DNA of 64,000 bases from Microbulbifer agarilyticus (GCF_019800665.1 NZ_JAHVKO010000001.1:806001-870000); one strand, 5' to 3'. Shown: positions 1-8,607, counted from the first letter of the stretch. Translations and numbers: made by a program. The notes: a model not told the origin generated them from the sequence alone.

Positions 1-794
1 AACAGGCGGCGGTGGCGATTTGCCAGCGTGAGGGCAACACGCAGGATGCGGAGACCTTTCAAAGTCACGCCGACGATTTTATGCTGACGGTGGATGAGGC
101 CTTGCAAGGCTGCGCAGAACGACTCAAGCGGCCGGCCATGCCTGCTTCGCCCAAGCGGCGGCTCGATGCAGGTGCCATTGGCTCCATTGCCGCGGGCTAC
201 CCCCTCAAACTGTATGCCCCGGATGATCCACGATTGCTGGATCTGGCAGACTTCCTGCTGGACGAATGCTTTGTCTCGGGCGGATTCTTTCAGGACATGA
301 TCCATTCAGGCATCAATGCCTACCTGACAATCCATGTGGCCCAGGTACTGCTGCGTGCCGGAGACCCTCGCTGCATTGAGCTGATGCGCAATACCGCAAA
401 ACTCGCCACACCCACAGGTCAGTGGCCGGAAGCCATACATCCCCACTCGTTCGGCGGGTGCATGGGCGACGGCCAGCACGCCTGGGCGGCCGCAGAATGG
501 GTAACCATGCAGCGCAATTGTTTTGTGCGTGAAGAAGGCGACAAACTGATTCTGGCGTCCGGGCTGCCACCGGAATGGCTGAGTGACACAGAAGCCAAGC
601 GCCCTATTCTCTTTGGCCCGGCGCCCACGCACTTTGGCACCATTTCGCTGGAAATTATGCCCGGCGAAAACCCCCGCGTTTCCTGGAATGGGAAATGGCA
701 TGACGTACCGCCAATAATTGAAGTCCGCGCCTTTGGTTACCACCCGCAGGTTGTCGACCCGGATACAGAACAGGTGGAGCTCAAGCCACTGTGA
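1..794 (+). CDS. C-terminal part of a glycosidase-like protein (5' end outside window)
   Basis: The reading frame is open back to base 1, so the 264 or so codons here are only the C-terminal part of a larger protein; the GTG at 12 is probably internal. The visible part looks like the end of an (alpha/alpha)6 six-hairpin glycosidase of the amylo-alpha-1,6-glucosidase type: helical segments with aromatic and acidic patches (GQWPEAIHPHS, GDGQHAWAAAEW) and then a short beta-rich tail. The stop overlaps the GTG of the glycosyltransferase by four bases (GTGA), so the two are probably translationally coupled. The context of glycosyltransferase plus phosphodiesterases suggests work on a glycan or glycolipid. 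The substrate cannot be told, and the catalytic acids may lie outside the window. The family assignment is tentative. Confidence 0.6.
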   Translation, partial: QAAVAICQREGNTQDAETFQSHADDFMLTVDEALQGCAERLKRPAMPASPKRRLDAGAIGSIAAGYPLKLYAPDDPRLLDLADFLLDECFVSGGFFQDMIHSGINAYLTIHVAQVLLRAGDPRCIELMRNTAKLATPTGQWPEAIHPHSFGGCMGDGQHAWAAAEWVTMQRNCFVREEGDKLILASGLPPEWLSDTEAKRPILFGPAPTHFGTISLEIMPGENPRVSWNGKWHDVPPIIEVRAFGYHPQVVDPDTEQVELKPL

Positions 795-2086
795 ATATCG
801 TTATGCTCACCAACACCTACCTACCCCACGTAGGCGGTGTGGCACGTTCGGTCGCTGCGTTTTGCCGAGAGTATCGAAGGCAAGGCCATCACGTTTTGGT
901 GGTCGCTCCAGAATTTCCGGAAAAGATCGAAAACGAGATGGACGTGGTGCGCATTCCTGCGATCCAGAATTTTAATGGCAGCGATTTTTCAGTTGCTCTG
1001 CCACTTTCTGGCGAACTCAGCGAACGGCTGGATTTTTTCGAGCCGGATCTCGTGCATTCTCACCACCCGTTTCTACTGGGTATGACAGCACTCCGCATTG
1101 CGCGAAGTCGCGAACTGCCATTGGTATTCACCCATCACACGCTGTACGAGCGTTACACCCATTATGTGCCAGCAGATTCCGATGCCTTGAAACGCTTCGT
1201 GATTGAATTGGCCGCCCGCTATAGCAACCTCGCCAGTATGGTCTTTGCACCGAGTGAAAGTGTCGCAGAGTTGTTGCGTGAGCGCGGGGTAAAGTCGCCA
1301 ATCGGCGTCGTCCCTACCGGCGTGCAATTGGAGGATTACCGTAATGGTGACGGCGCTAAGGCGCGCGCACACTATGGCATTCCAGAGAGCGCATTCGTCA
1401 TTGGGCACTTGGGAAGGTTGGCGGAAGAAAAAAATCTGGAGTTCCTGTCAGACACGGTGGCGGAATTCATGCAGCGCAACGCCAACACCCATTTTATGGT
1501 GGTCGGCAGCGGACCACTGGAAGCGCGCATTACACAAATTTTTGCCGAGAATGGCTTGTCGGATCGACTGCATTTGACCGGTATCCTGCAAGGTGAGGCG
1601 CAGCGGGATGCCTACAGCGCGATGGATGTATTTGGCTTCACCTCCACCAGTGAAACACAGGGCATGGTACTTACCGAGGCGATGGCCGCAGGCACCCCGG
1701 TAGTAGCGCTGGATGCCAGTGGTGTGCGCGAAGTGGTTGACGACCGGTTCAACGGGCGCTTGGTACTCAAGCACTGCCAGCGAGAGTTGCTTGCCGGATT
1801 CCAGTGGATATTCGATCTGGAGCCCCCAGAGCGGCAAGCACTGCATAATGCCGCGTTAGAAACCGCCGAACGATTTTCCATGGAAAACTGTGCGAGCGCG
1901 GCGCTCTCCCATTATCAATCTCTGGTCCATCAGCACTGGCCACTGGATGACTCCCTATATGCCCAGTGGATGCGATTACGTAACACCATTGGCGCCCAGT
2001 GGGAGATTCTCGAAGGCGTTACTGGTGCTGCCACTGCGGCGCTTGAGAATGCCGGCAAAGGCAAACCCCAGCAGGCCAATGATTAG
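791..2086 (+). CDS. GT4 family glycosyltransferase
   Basis: A 431-residue GT-B fold transferase. The N-terminus has the usual GT4 opening (MLTNTYLPHVGGVARSV, a Gly-rich acceptor loop), and the C-terminal half has the retaining-enzyme E-x7-E motif (ETQGMVLTE, about residues 287-295) followed by AAGTPVVALDASGVREVV, which binds the nucleotide-sugar. The overall pattern resembles diacylglycerol glucosyltransferases and PimB-like mannosyltransferases, so a lipid acceptor is possible but unproven. There is no signal peptide, so it should act on the cytoplasmic membrane face. The start is the GTG in the GTGA overlap with the upstream gene; the next gene follows after 12 bases. The three genes look like one operon. 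Confidence 0.85.
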   Translation: MNIVMLTNTYLPHVGGVARSVAAFCREYRRQGHHVLVVAPEFPEKIENEMDVVRIPAIQNFNGSDFSVALPLSGELSERLDFFEPDLVHSHHPFLLGMTALRIARSRELPLVFTHHTLYERYTHYVPADSDALKRFVIELAARYSNLASMVFAPSESVAELLRERGVKSPIGVVPTGVQLEDYRNGDGAKARAHYGIPESAFVIGHLGRLAEEKNLEFLSDTVAEFMQRNANTHFMVVGSGPLEARITQIFAENGLSDRLHLTGILQGEAQRDAYSAMDVFGFTSTSETQGMVLTEAMAAGTPVVALDASGVREVVDDRFNGRLVLKHCQRELLAGFQWIFDLEPPERQALHNAALETAERFSMENCASAALSHYQSLVHQHWPLDDSLYAQWMRLRNTIGAQWEILEGVTGAATAALENAGKGKPQQAND

Positions 2087-2098
2087 GGAACCCAGCGC

Positions 2099-4651
2099 AT
2101 GTTAACCCGTATCGCCACACGTCTCCGCAACTGGCGCCGCCGCGTCAGCCGCAGCGAGTGGCTGGCGCGCACGCTCAAACTGCAAATCAATGAGCGCGAA
2201 CCGGAAGCCCCAGCGCTGGTACTCATTCAGATCGATGGACTGGCACGCCTGCAACTGGACCGCGCATTGGCCGAAGGCAAGATGCCCTTTCTGAGTAAGT
2301 TGATCAGAGAGGAGCACTACCACCTCGATAACATGTACTCGGGGGTCCCGGCGACGACACCGGCGGTGCAGGCGGAAATTTTTTACGGGGTAAAGTGTGC
2401 GGTGCCCGCCTTCGGGTTTATGTCCACGGATTCCCAGGAAATGCTGCGGATGTATGAGTCCAATGCAGCAACCAAGGTCGAAGGCAGCCTCACAGAAACC
2501 GGTAACGAACCGCTGCTACAGCACGGCAGTTGCTATGTCAGCGTATTTCGCGCCGGCGCCGAGCATGACGAGGCGCATTTCTGCCCAGCCTCGCAGGGCT
2601 GGGGGCCCTCACTCAAGGAAGCTGGCCCCAAAGCCCTGATCCTGATGCTGCTGGTCAACCTGTGGAGCCTTATCCGCACCGCGGGCCTGTTGTTTCTCGA
2701 ATTCTGCTTATCGGTAGTGGATTTCTTTCGCGGGCTGACCAGTGGTCAGGACTTTTTGCGCGAGCTGATGTTTATACCCACGCGTATTGCCATCACCATC
2801 TTGATGCGCGAACTCTCAACCGTCGGTGTAAAGATCGATATCGCGCGCGGCCTGCCAGTTATTTATATCAACTTGCTGGGGTACGACGAGCAGGCACACC
2901 GACGCGGCCCCAGCTCGGCGTTCGCACATTGGACCCTGAAAGGTATTGATGATGCGATTGCGCGAATCTGGCGCGCAGCGCACCGCTCCTCCCGTCGTCA
3001 CTATGACGTCTGGATTTACTCCGATCACGGCCAGGAAGACAGTACGCCTTATGAGACCCTGCATGGACGCAGCTTTGCCGATGCCGTGAGTGATGCCCTG
3101 TCGGAACTGCCGGAGAGTCCCAGCGGCTATCGCTCCAGTTCCAACCACGGCATACAGCTGCAACGCGTCCGCCTGTTTGGCGGCCAGTGGGTGCAAAAGC
3201 TGTTCCCGGTAAAAGTCACTGAAGATCAGCGCGACGGTGATGCACCTATGGCACTTTCCGCCATGGGGCCACTGGCCCTGCTCTACAACATCCACTGTAC
3301 CCATACCCCACCCGCGGAAATCGCACGAATTATCATTGAGAAGACCGACGCGCCGATGATTCTTTATGAAGATAAAGAATCCACGGACACCGACGCCGAG
3401 GGTAAGCAGGTCACAAAGATTCGCGGCTGGTGGCGGCACGGCGCCTTTGCACTCCCAGAAGATGGGGAAAAAGTCCTTGGTGAGGACCACCCGTTCCTCG
3501 ACGAAGCCATCGAAGATTTGGCAAACCTGTGCCGACACCCGGATGCCGGTGATTTTGTCGTCAGCGGCTATTGCGCGGGCCTGCCAAGTATCTCGTTTGC
3601 CATAGAGTCCGGCAGCCATGGCGGCGCCGGCCCTAACGAAACCCATGCATTTGCATTGATGCCGGGGGACATCCACTTCCCGGAGAACGGCCGCGGCCAC
3701 TGGCGGCCCCGCGATATTCGCAACGCCGCCCTCGAATTCCTGCGCGCACAGCCTGCGCAAAACCTGAAGTCCCCACCAGCAGTGACCACTGCCGCGGAAG
3801 TGGATTCGCCCGAAAGAGATGATCCCCCCGTAACGCCAGCACAAGTTGCGCCAGCCGCACAGCCCGGCACGGACGCTCAGCCGTCCAAGCCGCAAACACT
3901 CCGGGTGATGACCTACAACGTGCATATCTGCAAGGGGATGGATGGAAAGCTCTCGCCAGAGCGCATTGCCCGGGTTATCGCGCGCTATTCGCCCGATATT
4001 GTCGCGCTGCAGGAAGTGGATGTACGCCGCAAGCGCACCGGAGATGTGGACCAAGCCCAGCAAATCGCCAAGCTGCTGGCGATGGATTTTCACTTTCAGC
4101 CGGCCATGCACCTGGAGGACGAGCGTTACGGAGATGCCATCATGACCCATCTTCCCGTGCGCCTGATTAAGAAAGGCATCCTCCCCGGACCGCCGGAAAA
4201 CTCGCGGTTCCGCAATAGCGCCGAACCCCGCGGTGCTCTGTGGATGGAGATCGACTTCTACGGCACCCCGATCCAGATGTTCAACACGCACCTGGGGCTA
4301 TCGAAAGGTGAACGACAGCGACAGGTGGATGCGCTACTCGGAGAAGACTGGTTGGGCAGTGCGGAGTGTCGGGATAAGCCCCGCATACTGGTCGGCGACT
4401 TCAACGCCCTTCCGGGAGCCGGCGAAATCAAGAAAGTGACCGAGGTACTGGACGACGCACAACTGAAAATGCCTGGCCACAAGCCGAAAGGCACCTTCTT
4501 CAGCCGTTTGCCCAAGGCACGCATTGACTATGTGTTTGTGGAGACAGGCCTTCACGTGAGTGATATCCACGTCCCACGCAGCGAATTGACCCGGCTGGCC
4601 TCCGATCACCTGCCCCTGATCGTCGACATCAAGGTACCCGGCAGTCATTGA
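2099..4651 (+). CDS. Fusion: alkaline-phosphatase-superfamily phosphodiesterase + EEP phosphodiesterase
   Basis: An 850-residue protein with two complete hydrolase domains. Residues about 40-520 resemble type I phosphodiesterase/nucleotide pyrophosphatase: a metal Asp in LIQIDG (about 44), a likely Thr nucleophile in SGVPATTPA (about 80), GYDEQAH (about 260), YSDHGQ (about 305) and SGSHGG (about 503). A hydrophobic stretch near residues 180-207 could be a membrane hairpin. A Pro/Ala-rich linker (about 550-598) leads to an EEP domain (about 600-848) with its hallmark residues: TYNVH, LQEVD, VGDFNALPG and ASDHLPL. No signal peptide is evident. Both domains cleave phosphodiester bonds, and the GT4 partner suggests phospholipid or glycolipid turnover. 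I do not know a characterised protein with this architecture; the substrate is unknown. Confidence 0.8.
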   Translation: MLTRIATRLRNWRRRVSRSEWLARTLKLQINEREPEAPALVLIQIDGLARLQLDRALAEGKMPFLSKLIREEHYHLDNMYSGVPATTPAVQAEIFYGVKCAVPAFGFMSTDSQEMLRMYESNAATKVEGSLTETGNEPLLQHGSCYVSVFRAGAEHDEAHFCPASQGWGPSLKEAGPKALILMLLVNLWSLIRTAGLLFLEFCLSVVDFFRGLTSGQDFLRELMFIPTRIAITILMRELSTVGVKIDIARGLPVIYINLLGYDEQAHRRGPSSAFAHWTLKGIDDAIARIWRAAHRSSRRHYDVWIYSDHGQEDSTPYETLHGRSFADAVSDALSELPESPSGYRSSSNHGIQLQRVRLFGGQWVQKLFPVKVTEDQRDGDAPMALSAMGPLALLYNIHCTHTPPAEIARIIIEKTDAPMILYEDKESTDTDAEGKQVTKIRGWWRHGAFALPEDGEKVLGEDHPFLDEAIEDLANLCRHPDAGDFVVSGYCAGLPSISFAIESGSHGGAGPNETHAFALMPGDIHFPENGRGHWRPRDIRNAALEFLRAQPAQNLKSPPAVTTAAEVDSPERDDPPVTPAQVAPAAQPGTDAQPSKPQTLRVMTYNVHICKGMDGKLSPERIARVIARYSPDIVALQEVDVRRKRTGDVDQAQQIAKLLAMDFHFQPAMHLEDERYGDAIMTHLPVRLIKKGILPGPPENSRFRNSAEPRGALWMEIDFYGTPIQMFNTHLGLSKGERQRQVDALLGEDWLGSAECRDKPRILVGDFNALPGAGEIKKVTEVLDDAQLKMPGHKPKGTFFSRLPKARIDYVFVETGLHVSDIHVPRSELTRLASDHLPLIVDIKVPGSH

Positions 4652-4781
4652 AAATCGCGTCCAATGCCCCCATTACTTGGTTTATGCGGTCTGATTATGC
4701 CCCGCAACGCCATTTCCAAGAGCCTGGTATTGCGCGCTAATTTTCCTCAAGTTTCCCCATTTCGGCGAACCTCACGACTAC

Positions 4782-4810
4782 TTGAAGGTCAAAAGCACTG
4801 GTTATATGAT
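4782..4810 (+). promoter_or_regulatory. Sigma70-type promoter of the yccA-like gene
   Basis: TTGAAG at 4782-4787 and TATGAT at 4805-4810 are separated by exactly 17 bases, close to the sigma70 consensus. It sits 36 bases upstream of the ATG at 4847, which has its own AGGAG site at about 4836-4840. The position and fit make it the likely main promoter of that gene. Confidence 0.65.
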
Positions 4811-4846
4811 CGCAACAGATTATCTATTCAATAGCAGGAGACGCTA

Positions 4847-5524
4847 ATGCAGCCCGAAGTCTATACACAGTCCCGAGCGGTAGATCGCTTGGAGTCCGCC
4901 AAAGTACTGCGCAACACCTACGCACTACTGGCTATGACTGTTCTATTCAGTGCAGTCACCGCAGGCGTTTCCATGGCAATCGGCATGGGTCGCGGCTTGG
5001 GCATCATCTGTTCACTGGGCGCACTGGCCCTGATCTGGCTGGTTCTGCCGCGCACCGCTAACTCCAGCGCCGGCGTGGGCGTTGTGTTTGCGTTCACCGG
5101 TCTGCTGGGCGCCTCTCTCGGCCCGATCCTTAACCATTACGTTGCCGCTGGCAGTGGCCAGGTAATCATGCAGGCGCTGGGTACCACCGCGCTGATCTTC
5201 TTCGCGCTGTCTGCCTACGTACTGACCACCCGTAAAGACTTCAGCTTTATGGGCGGCTTCCTGTTCGTTGGCCTGATTGCAGTACTGGTATGTGCCATCG
5301 GCATGATGATCGCGAGCTTCTTCGGCGTATATATGCCACTGGCGAGCGTAGCCCTGAGCGGCGTGATTGCCCTGCTGTTCTCCGGTTTCATCCTGTACGA
5401 CACCAGCCGTATCGTGAACGGTGGTGAGACCAACTACATCATGGCGACCACTTCTCTGTACCTGAACATCCTGAACCTGTTCACCAGCCTGCTGCACATC
5501 TTCGGCTTCGCTTCCGACGACTAA
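4847..5524 (+). CDS. yccA: Bax inhibitor-1/YccA family membrane protein
   Basis: A 225-residue protein with about seven hydrophobic segments and a soluble N-terminus (MQPEVYTQSRAVDRLESAKVLRNTYALLAMT). This is the usual start of gammaproteobacterial YccA, which modulates the FtsH protease in the inner membrane. The C-terminal YDTSRIVNGGETNYIMATTSLYLNILNLFTSLLHIFG pattern, here described by its YDTSRI and LYLDI-like LYLNI elements, is characteristic of the BI-1 family. The AGGAG ribosome site lies seven bases before the ATG. It is a single-gene unit between a good promoter and a strong terminator. Confidence 0.92.
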   Translation: MQPEVYTQSRAVDRLESAKVLRNTYALLAMTVLFSAVTAGVSMAIGMGRGLGIICSLGALALIWLVLPRTANSSAGVGVVFAFTGLLGASLGPILNHYVAAGSGQVIMQALGTTALIFFALSAYVLTTRKDFSFMGGFLFVGLIAVLVCAIGMMIASFFGVYMPLASVALSGVIALLFSGFILYDTSRIVNGGETNYIMATTSLYLNILNLFTSLLHIFGFASDD

Positions 5525-5560
5525 TCAGCACGTTGACCCGGTTCAACCCTCGGTTCAACA

Positions 5561-5588
5561 AATGCCCCGCTTAGCGGGGCATTTTTTT
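5561..5588 (+). terminator. Rho-independent terminator after the yccA-like gene
   Basis: The stem TGCCCCGC/GCGGGGCA (5563-5581) with a TTA loop is followed by a run of seven T. Just before it the 9-mer CGGTTCAAC occurs twice (5539-5547 and 5551-5559). Confidence 0.9.
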
Positions 5589-5660
5589 GCCGGTATGCCA
5601 CCCTTTACCTAACCTCCAGCCGGAACACGGCCACCAGACTCACACCAGGTACACACGCCC

Positions 5661-6053
5661 ATGCAATTTACCCTTGTGGTTTATGGCGCACCCCACAGCT
5701 CGGAAGGTGCCGCCACTGCGCTCCGTTTTGCACGGGCAACCCTTGCCGCGGGCCACAGTATCTACCGGGTGTTTTTCTACGCGGATGGCGTACATAACGG
5801 CAGCGCCCTCGCCGCGCCCCCGCAAGATGAGCAGGACTTGCTTGGCCATTGGCAGTCTCTGCAACAGGATCATGCGCTCGATCTCACCGTGTGTATCGCC
5901 GCGGCCCAGCGCCGTGGGCTGCTCAGTGAATCGGAAGCAAACCGCCTGGAGAAGCCCAGCGCTAACCTTGCCGCGGGGTTTAGCCTGGCTGGCCTTGGGC
6001 AGCTGGCAGAAGCGGCCGCTGTCAGCGACCGACTGATTAGCTTTGGAGGTTAA
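5661..6053 (+). CDS. tusD: Sulfurtransferase complex subunit TusD
   Basis: A 130-residue DsrE-fold protein. TusD accepts persulfide sulfur from TusA and passes it to TusE in the relay that supplies MnmA for 2-thiouridine at tRNA position 34. The expected active cysteine is Cys78 (TVCIAAAQRRG), the same position as in E. coli TusD. It opens a tight tusD-tusC-tusB-tusE run. The frame overlaps slightly with an upstream TTG extension of tusC that I rejected. TusA and MnmA are not in this window. Confidence 0.93.
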   Translation: MQFTLVVYGAPHSSEGAATALRFARATLAAGHSIYRVFFYADGVHNGSALAAPPQDEQDLLGHWQSLQQDHALDLTVCIAAAQRRGLLSESEANRLEKPSANLAAGFSLAGLGQLAEAAAVSDRLISFGG

Positions 6054-6057
6054 GGTA

Positions 6058-6417
6058 ATGGCGAACTCTATCCTTGCCCTCTGCCGACACGCCCCCTACG
6101 GCAACACCCTCGCCCGTGAAGGTCTCGAGGCCATTCTGGCCTGTGCCGCCATGGACCAGATTCCCGCAGTCCTATTCACCGGTGACGGCGTATACCAGCT
6201 ACTTGAACAAGCGCCTGAGGCGATTAACGAGAAGAGCCTGCGGCGGAATCTACAAGCCATGCCGATGTTTGGCATAGAGCACATCCATGTATGCGAGAAG
6301 AGTGCTGAAACGCGGGGGATTGCCACCGATGCACTACAGCTTGCCGGAGCGGAAATAGTATTGCTGGCCGACACCGGCGCCTTTATTCGCGATTTTGATC
6401 AGGTACTGAGCTTTTAA
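6058..6417 (+). CDS. tusC: Sulfurtransferase complex subunit TusC
   Basis: A 119-residue DsrE/DsrF-fold subunit that forms the TusBCD heterohexamer. The start is ATG 6058 (MANSILALCRHAPYG), with GGAGG at 6045-6049 eight bases upstream. A TTG at 6043 would lengthen it by five residues but would put the ribosome site inside the gene. The usual LCRHAPYGN segment near the N-terminus marks the family. It begins four bases after tusD ends, which indicates translational coupling. Confidence 0.92.
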   Translation: MANSILALCRHAPYGNTLAREGLEAILACAAMDQIPAVLFTGDGVYQLLEQAPEAINEKSLRRNLQAMPMFGIEHIHVCEKSAETRGIATDALQLAGAEIVLLADTGAFIRDFDQVLSF

Positions 6418-6418
6418 C

Positions 6419-6700
6419 ATGACCCTGCACATCGTCAATCAATCCCCGCTGGGGGGAAGCGCCCTCCACGATTGCTTAGCGTCCTTTGCCGAAGGTGATG
6501 CCCTGTTGCTGATTGAAGACGCCGTCTATGCAGCGAACGCGCCCACACATCACAAATTGCCTCAAGACAAGATCTACGCCTTGGCAGCCGACGCCCAGGC
6601 ACGTGGCGTAACACTGGCCCAATCGGTAACAGCCATTGATGAAGCAGCGTGGGTAGATTTGTGCGTAGCGCACACACCCATTGTCAGCTGGTTCAGGTAA
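6419..6700 (+). CDS. tusB: Sulfurtransferase complex subunit TusB
   Basis: A 93-residue DsrH-family subunit of the TusBCD complex. The opening MTLHIVNQSP, the GDALLLIEDAVYAA segment and the C-terminal VSWF are typical of TusB. It starts one base after the tusC stop and ends seven bases before tusE. The fixed order D-C-B-E is that of other gammaproteobacteria. Confidence 0.9.
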   Translation: MTLHIVNQSPLGGSALHDCLASFAEGDALLLIEDAVYAANAPTHHKLPQDKIYALAADAQARGVTLAQSVTAIDEAAWVDLCVAHTPIVSWFR

Positions 6701-6707
6701 GTTAACC

Positions 6708-7043
6708 ATGAACAATCTGGTAATTGCAGGGCGTGAGATCGCGCTCGATAAAGAAGGTTTTCTTCGCGACCTGAATGATTGGACCCCGGACGTGGCTACC
6801 GCGCTCGCAACACGAGAAAACATCGAACTCACTCAGGACCACTGGGACGTAATCGCGCTGCTGCGCGACTTCTATCAGGAGTTTGAGCTATCGCCGGCAA
6901 TGCGACCACTGGTGAAATATGTTGGGCAACACTTGGGACCCGAAAAAGGCCGCAGCATCTTCCTGATGCAACTCTTCCCGCCGAGCCCGGCCAAAATTGG
7001 CAGCAAGATCGCAGGGCTCCCCAAACCCACCAATTGTTTGTGA
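6708..7043 (+). CDS. tusE: Sulfur relay protein TusE (DsrC family)
   Basis: A 111-residue DsrC-fold protein that takes sulfur from TusD and hands it to MnmA. The penultimate residue Cys110 in the C-terminal PTNCL arm is the sulfur-carrying cysteine. The second, upstream cysteine found in dissimilatory DsrC is absent, so this is a TusE-type relay protein and not a partner of dissimilatory sulfite reductase. ATG 6708 (MNNLVIAGREI) fits family length better than the upstream GTG-type extension overlapping tusB. Confidence 0.92.
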   Translation: MNNLVIAGREIALDKEGFLRDLNDWTPDVATALATRENIELTQDHWDVIALLRDFYQEFELSPAMRPLVKYVGQHLGPEKGRSIFLMQLFPPSPAKIGSKIAGLPKPTNCL

Positions 7044-7174
7044 GCGTAAACGCGTTTAACGCAAACGCATCTACGCAGATACGATTTTGGCACCTAAGTT
7101 GGTCGTGTTTCCCAAAAGTTAAAAAGTCCCGTATTACACTTTTTACTCAACAGGTATACAAGGAGTTACCTCAA

Positions 7175-7957
7175 GTGAAAAGGATGTTGAAATTTTTGCC
7201 TATCCTGGCGCCGTTAACTTTAGGGTTGAGTGGCGTCGCCTCGGCGGGGCCCCTCGGCCTGACTGGACCACAGGATTTTATTGTCCGTGTAGGCGGATAC
7301 TATATTTCCCCGGGTGATGACACGGTTAGCTTCGTCGACGAAACGCTCCAGTTCTCCGACGCGTTCCGCGCTAACGTGGACCCTGGTTCCGAATGGGGTT
7401 GGTTAATCAATTTCGAATGGAAACCGCATGAGCATTGGGGTATCGAGCTCGCCTATATGGATGGCGACAGCCACTCAAGCAGCCATGCTGACAGCTATTT
7501 CACACTCGGCTTCGATGATGTGGAGTACCGCAATGTCACAAATTTTGATGCCGATATCAGTACCCTAAGCCTCAAGTACTACCCACTTGATGAGACGTGC
7601 CTGGTTCAGCCCTACATCGGTGGTGGCATTAGCTACACAGAGTTCGGTTCAACCCGCCTTAGCCGTGCCGTACGGCGGGACTTAGCCGACGTTGGTCTGC
7701 GTGGCAACTTCGGCTTAGGTTCCTCTTGGGGCTATACGTGGCAAGCAGGTATGGATTTCAACTTCGGGCGCGATAGTGCCTGGCTGGTAAACGTTGCCGC
7801 GGTGTATACGCGAGCCGACACCGAAATGCGACTGCGGGTTTTCGATGACGTACCGCCACCCCCGGACCTAGAACCGATTTTTGAGTCCTATTCCGGGGAC
7901 TACATCTATGATCCATGGATGTTCAATTTGTCAGTGGGCTATAAATTTTCCTTCTGA
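7175..7957 (+). CDS. ompW: OmpW family outer membrane protein
   Basis: About 260 residues forming an eight-stranded outer membrane barrel. The start is GTG 7175, with AAGGAG at 7160-7165 nine bases upstream; the frame is open further back to 7034, but that part overlaps tusE and has no signal features. The N-terminus is a signal peptide (KRMLKFLPILAPLTLGLSGVASA, cut after ASA). The mature part shows the OmpW pattern: VRVGGYYISP, HWGIELAYMDG, YPLDETCLVQPYIGGGISYT, and a terminal aromatic, VGYKFSF. OmpW proteins form small hydrophobic channels. It has its own terminator. Confidence 0.88.
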   Translation: MKRMLKFLPILAPLTLGLSGVASAGPLGLTGPQDFIVRVGGYYISPGDDTVSFVDETLQFSDAFRANVDPGSEWGWLINFEWKPHEHWGIELAYMDGDSHSSSHADSYFTLGFDDVEYRNVTNFDADISTLSLKYYPLDETCLVQPYIGGGISYTEFGSTRLSRAVRRDLADVGLRGNFGLGSSWGYTWQAGMDFNFGRDSAWLVNVAAVYTRADTEMRLRVFDDVPPPPDLEPIFESYSGDYIYDPWMFNLSVGYKFSF

Positions 7958-7982
7958 CACCGCTAGTTCGGCAGATTGAATT

Positions 7983-8006
7983 GGGCGCTTCGGCGCCCTT
8001 TCTTTT
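7983..8006 (+). terminator. Rho-independent terminator after ompW
   Basis: A GGGCGC-TTCG-GCGCCC tetraloop hairpin (7983-7998) is followed by TTTCTTTT. Confidence 0.85.
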
Positions 8007-8092
8007 GCATGCGCAATACAGTGCGCCATGGACTCGCCCAGTGCTAGAGATCCCGCCTGCACTGAAAGCTGTACCGAATCAAACGCTACCAC

Positions 8093-8503
8093 TTAAGCCA
8101 GATGCAAAATCACTCGACGTGCGCCCGCATGGTAGCGGTGTTCCCATAGATAGATGCCCTGCCAGGTACCCAGTGCCAGGCGTCCATCGATCACCGGTAT
8201 GCTCAGGCTGGATGCCGTTAATGCGGCCTTGATATGCGCAGGCATATCATCCGGCCCCTCAAGGGTGTGCGTGTAAAGCGGGTCATTTTCCGGAACCAAC
8301 CGGTTCAGCCAGTTTTCCAGGTCAACTCGGGCGCTCGGGTCAGCATTTTCCTGAATCAATAAACTGGCTGAGGTGTGCTGTATAAACAGGGTGCACAAAC
8401 CGTCGCCACCATTGGAATGACTGGATAGCCAGCCCTCTACCTGGCGGGTGAACTCGTGCAGCCCCTGCCCCCGCACTACAATCTCTAGCTGTCCTGTTGC
8501 CAT
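8093..8503 (-). CDS. yjbQ: YjbQ/UPF0047 family protein
   Basis: A 136-residue protein of the secondary thiamine-phosphate synthase enzyme family, for which only a weak thiamine-phosphate synthase activity has been described in E. coli YjbQ. The family signature is visible as LCTLFIQHTSASLLIQENADPS, with its conserved His and Ser, and LGTWQGIYLWEHR near the C-terminus, including a conserved Glu-His. The cell role is unknown. It is transcribed away from trmA, and the two share a 104-base divergent region. Confidence 0.9.
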   Translation of the reverse strand: MATGQLEIVVRGQGLHEFTRQVEGWLSSHSNGGDGLCTLFIQHTSASLLIQENADPSARVDLENWLNRLVPENDPLYTHTLEGPDDMPAHIKAALTASSLSIPVIDGRLALGTWQGIYLWEHRYHAGARRVILHLA

Positions 8504-8550
8504 AAATATTCCTTTCCGACACCCATCTCACATCGACTGGGGGTTTCCGT

Positions 8551-8556
8551 TATAAT
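8551..8556 (+). promoter_or_regulatory. Consensus -10 element upstream of trmA
   Basis: A perfect TATAAT lies 52 bases before the trmA ATG. No good -35 is visible at 16-18 bases, so activity may depend on another element. Confidence 0.4.
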
Positions 8557-8607
8557 CCGCGCCCCAAAATTGGACACACTCAAAACTGCAATTGTACGGC
8601 TGATCCC

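Noticed and set aside
2816..4291. Minus-strand open frame of 491 codons inside the phosphodiesterase fusion gene
   Set aside because: It is antisense to a gene with clear catalytic motifs on the plus strand, has no domain I recognise and reflects high GC.
5537..5560. GGTTCAA repeats resembling a tRNA T-loop
   Set aside because: No acceptor or anticodon stem can be drawn around them; they are two copies of CGGTTCAAC before a terminator.
7981..8232. Plus-strand frame of 83 codons between ompW and yjbQ
   Set aside because: It begins inside the ompW terminator and overlaps the end of yjbQ; the composition is not protein-like.
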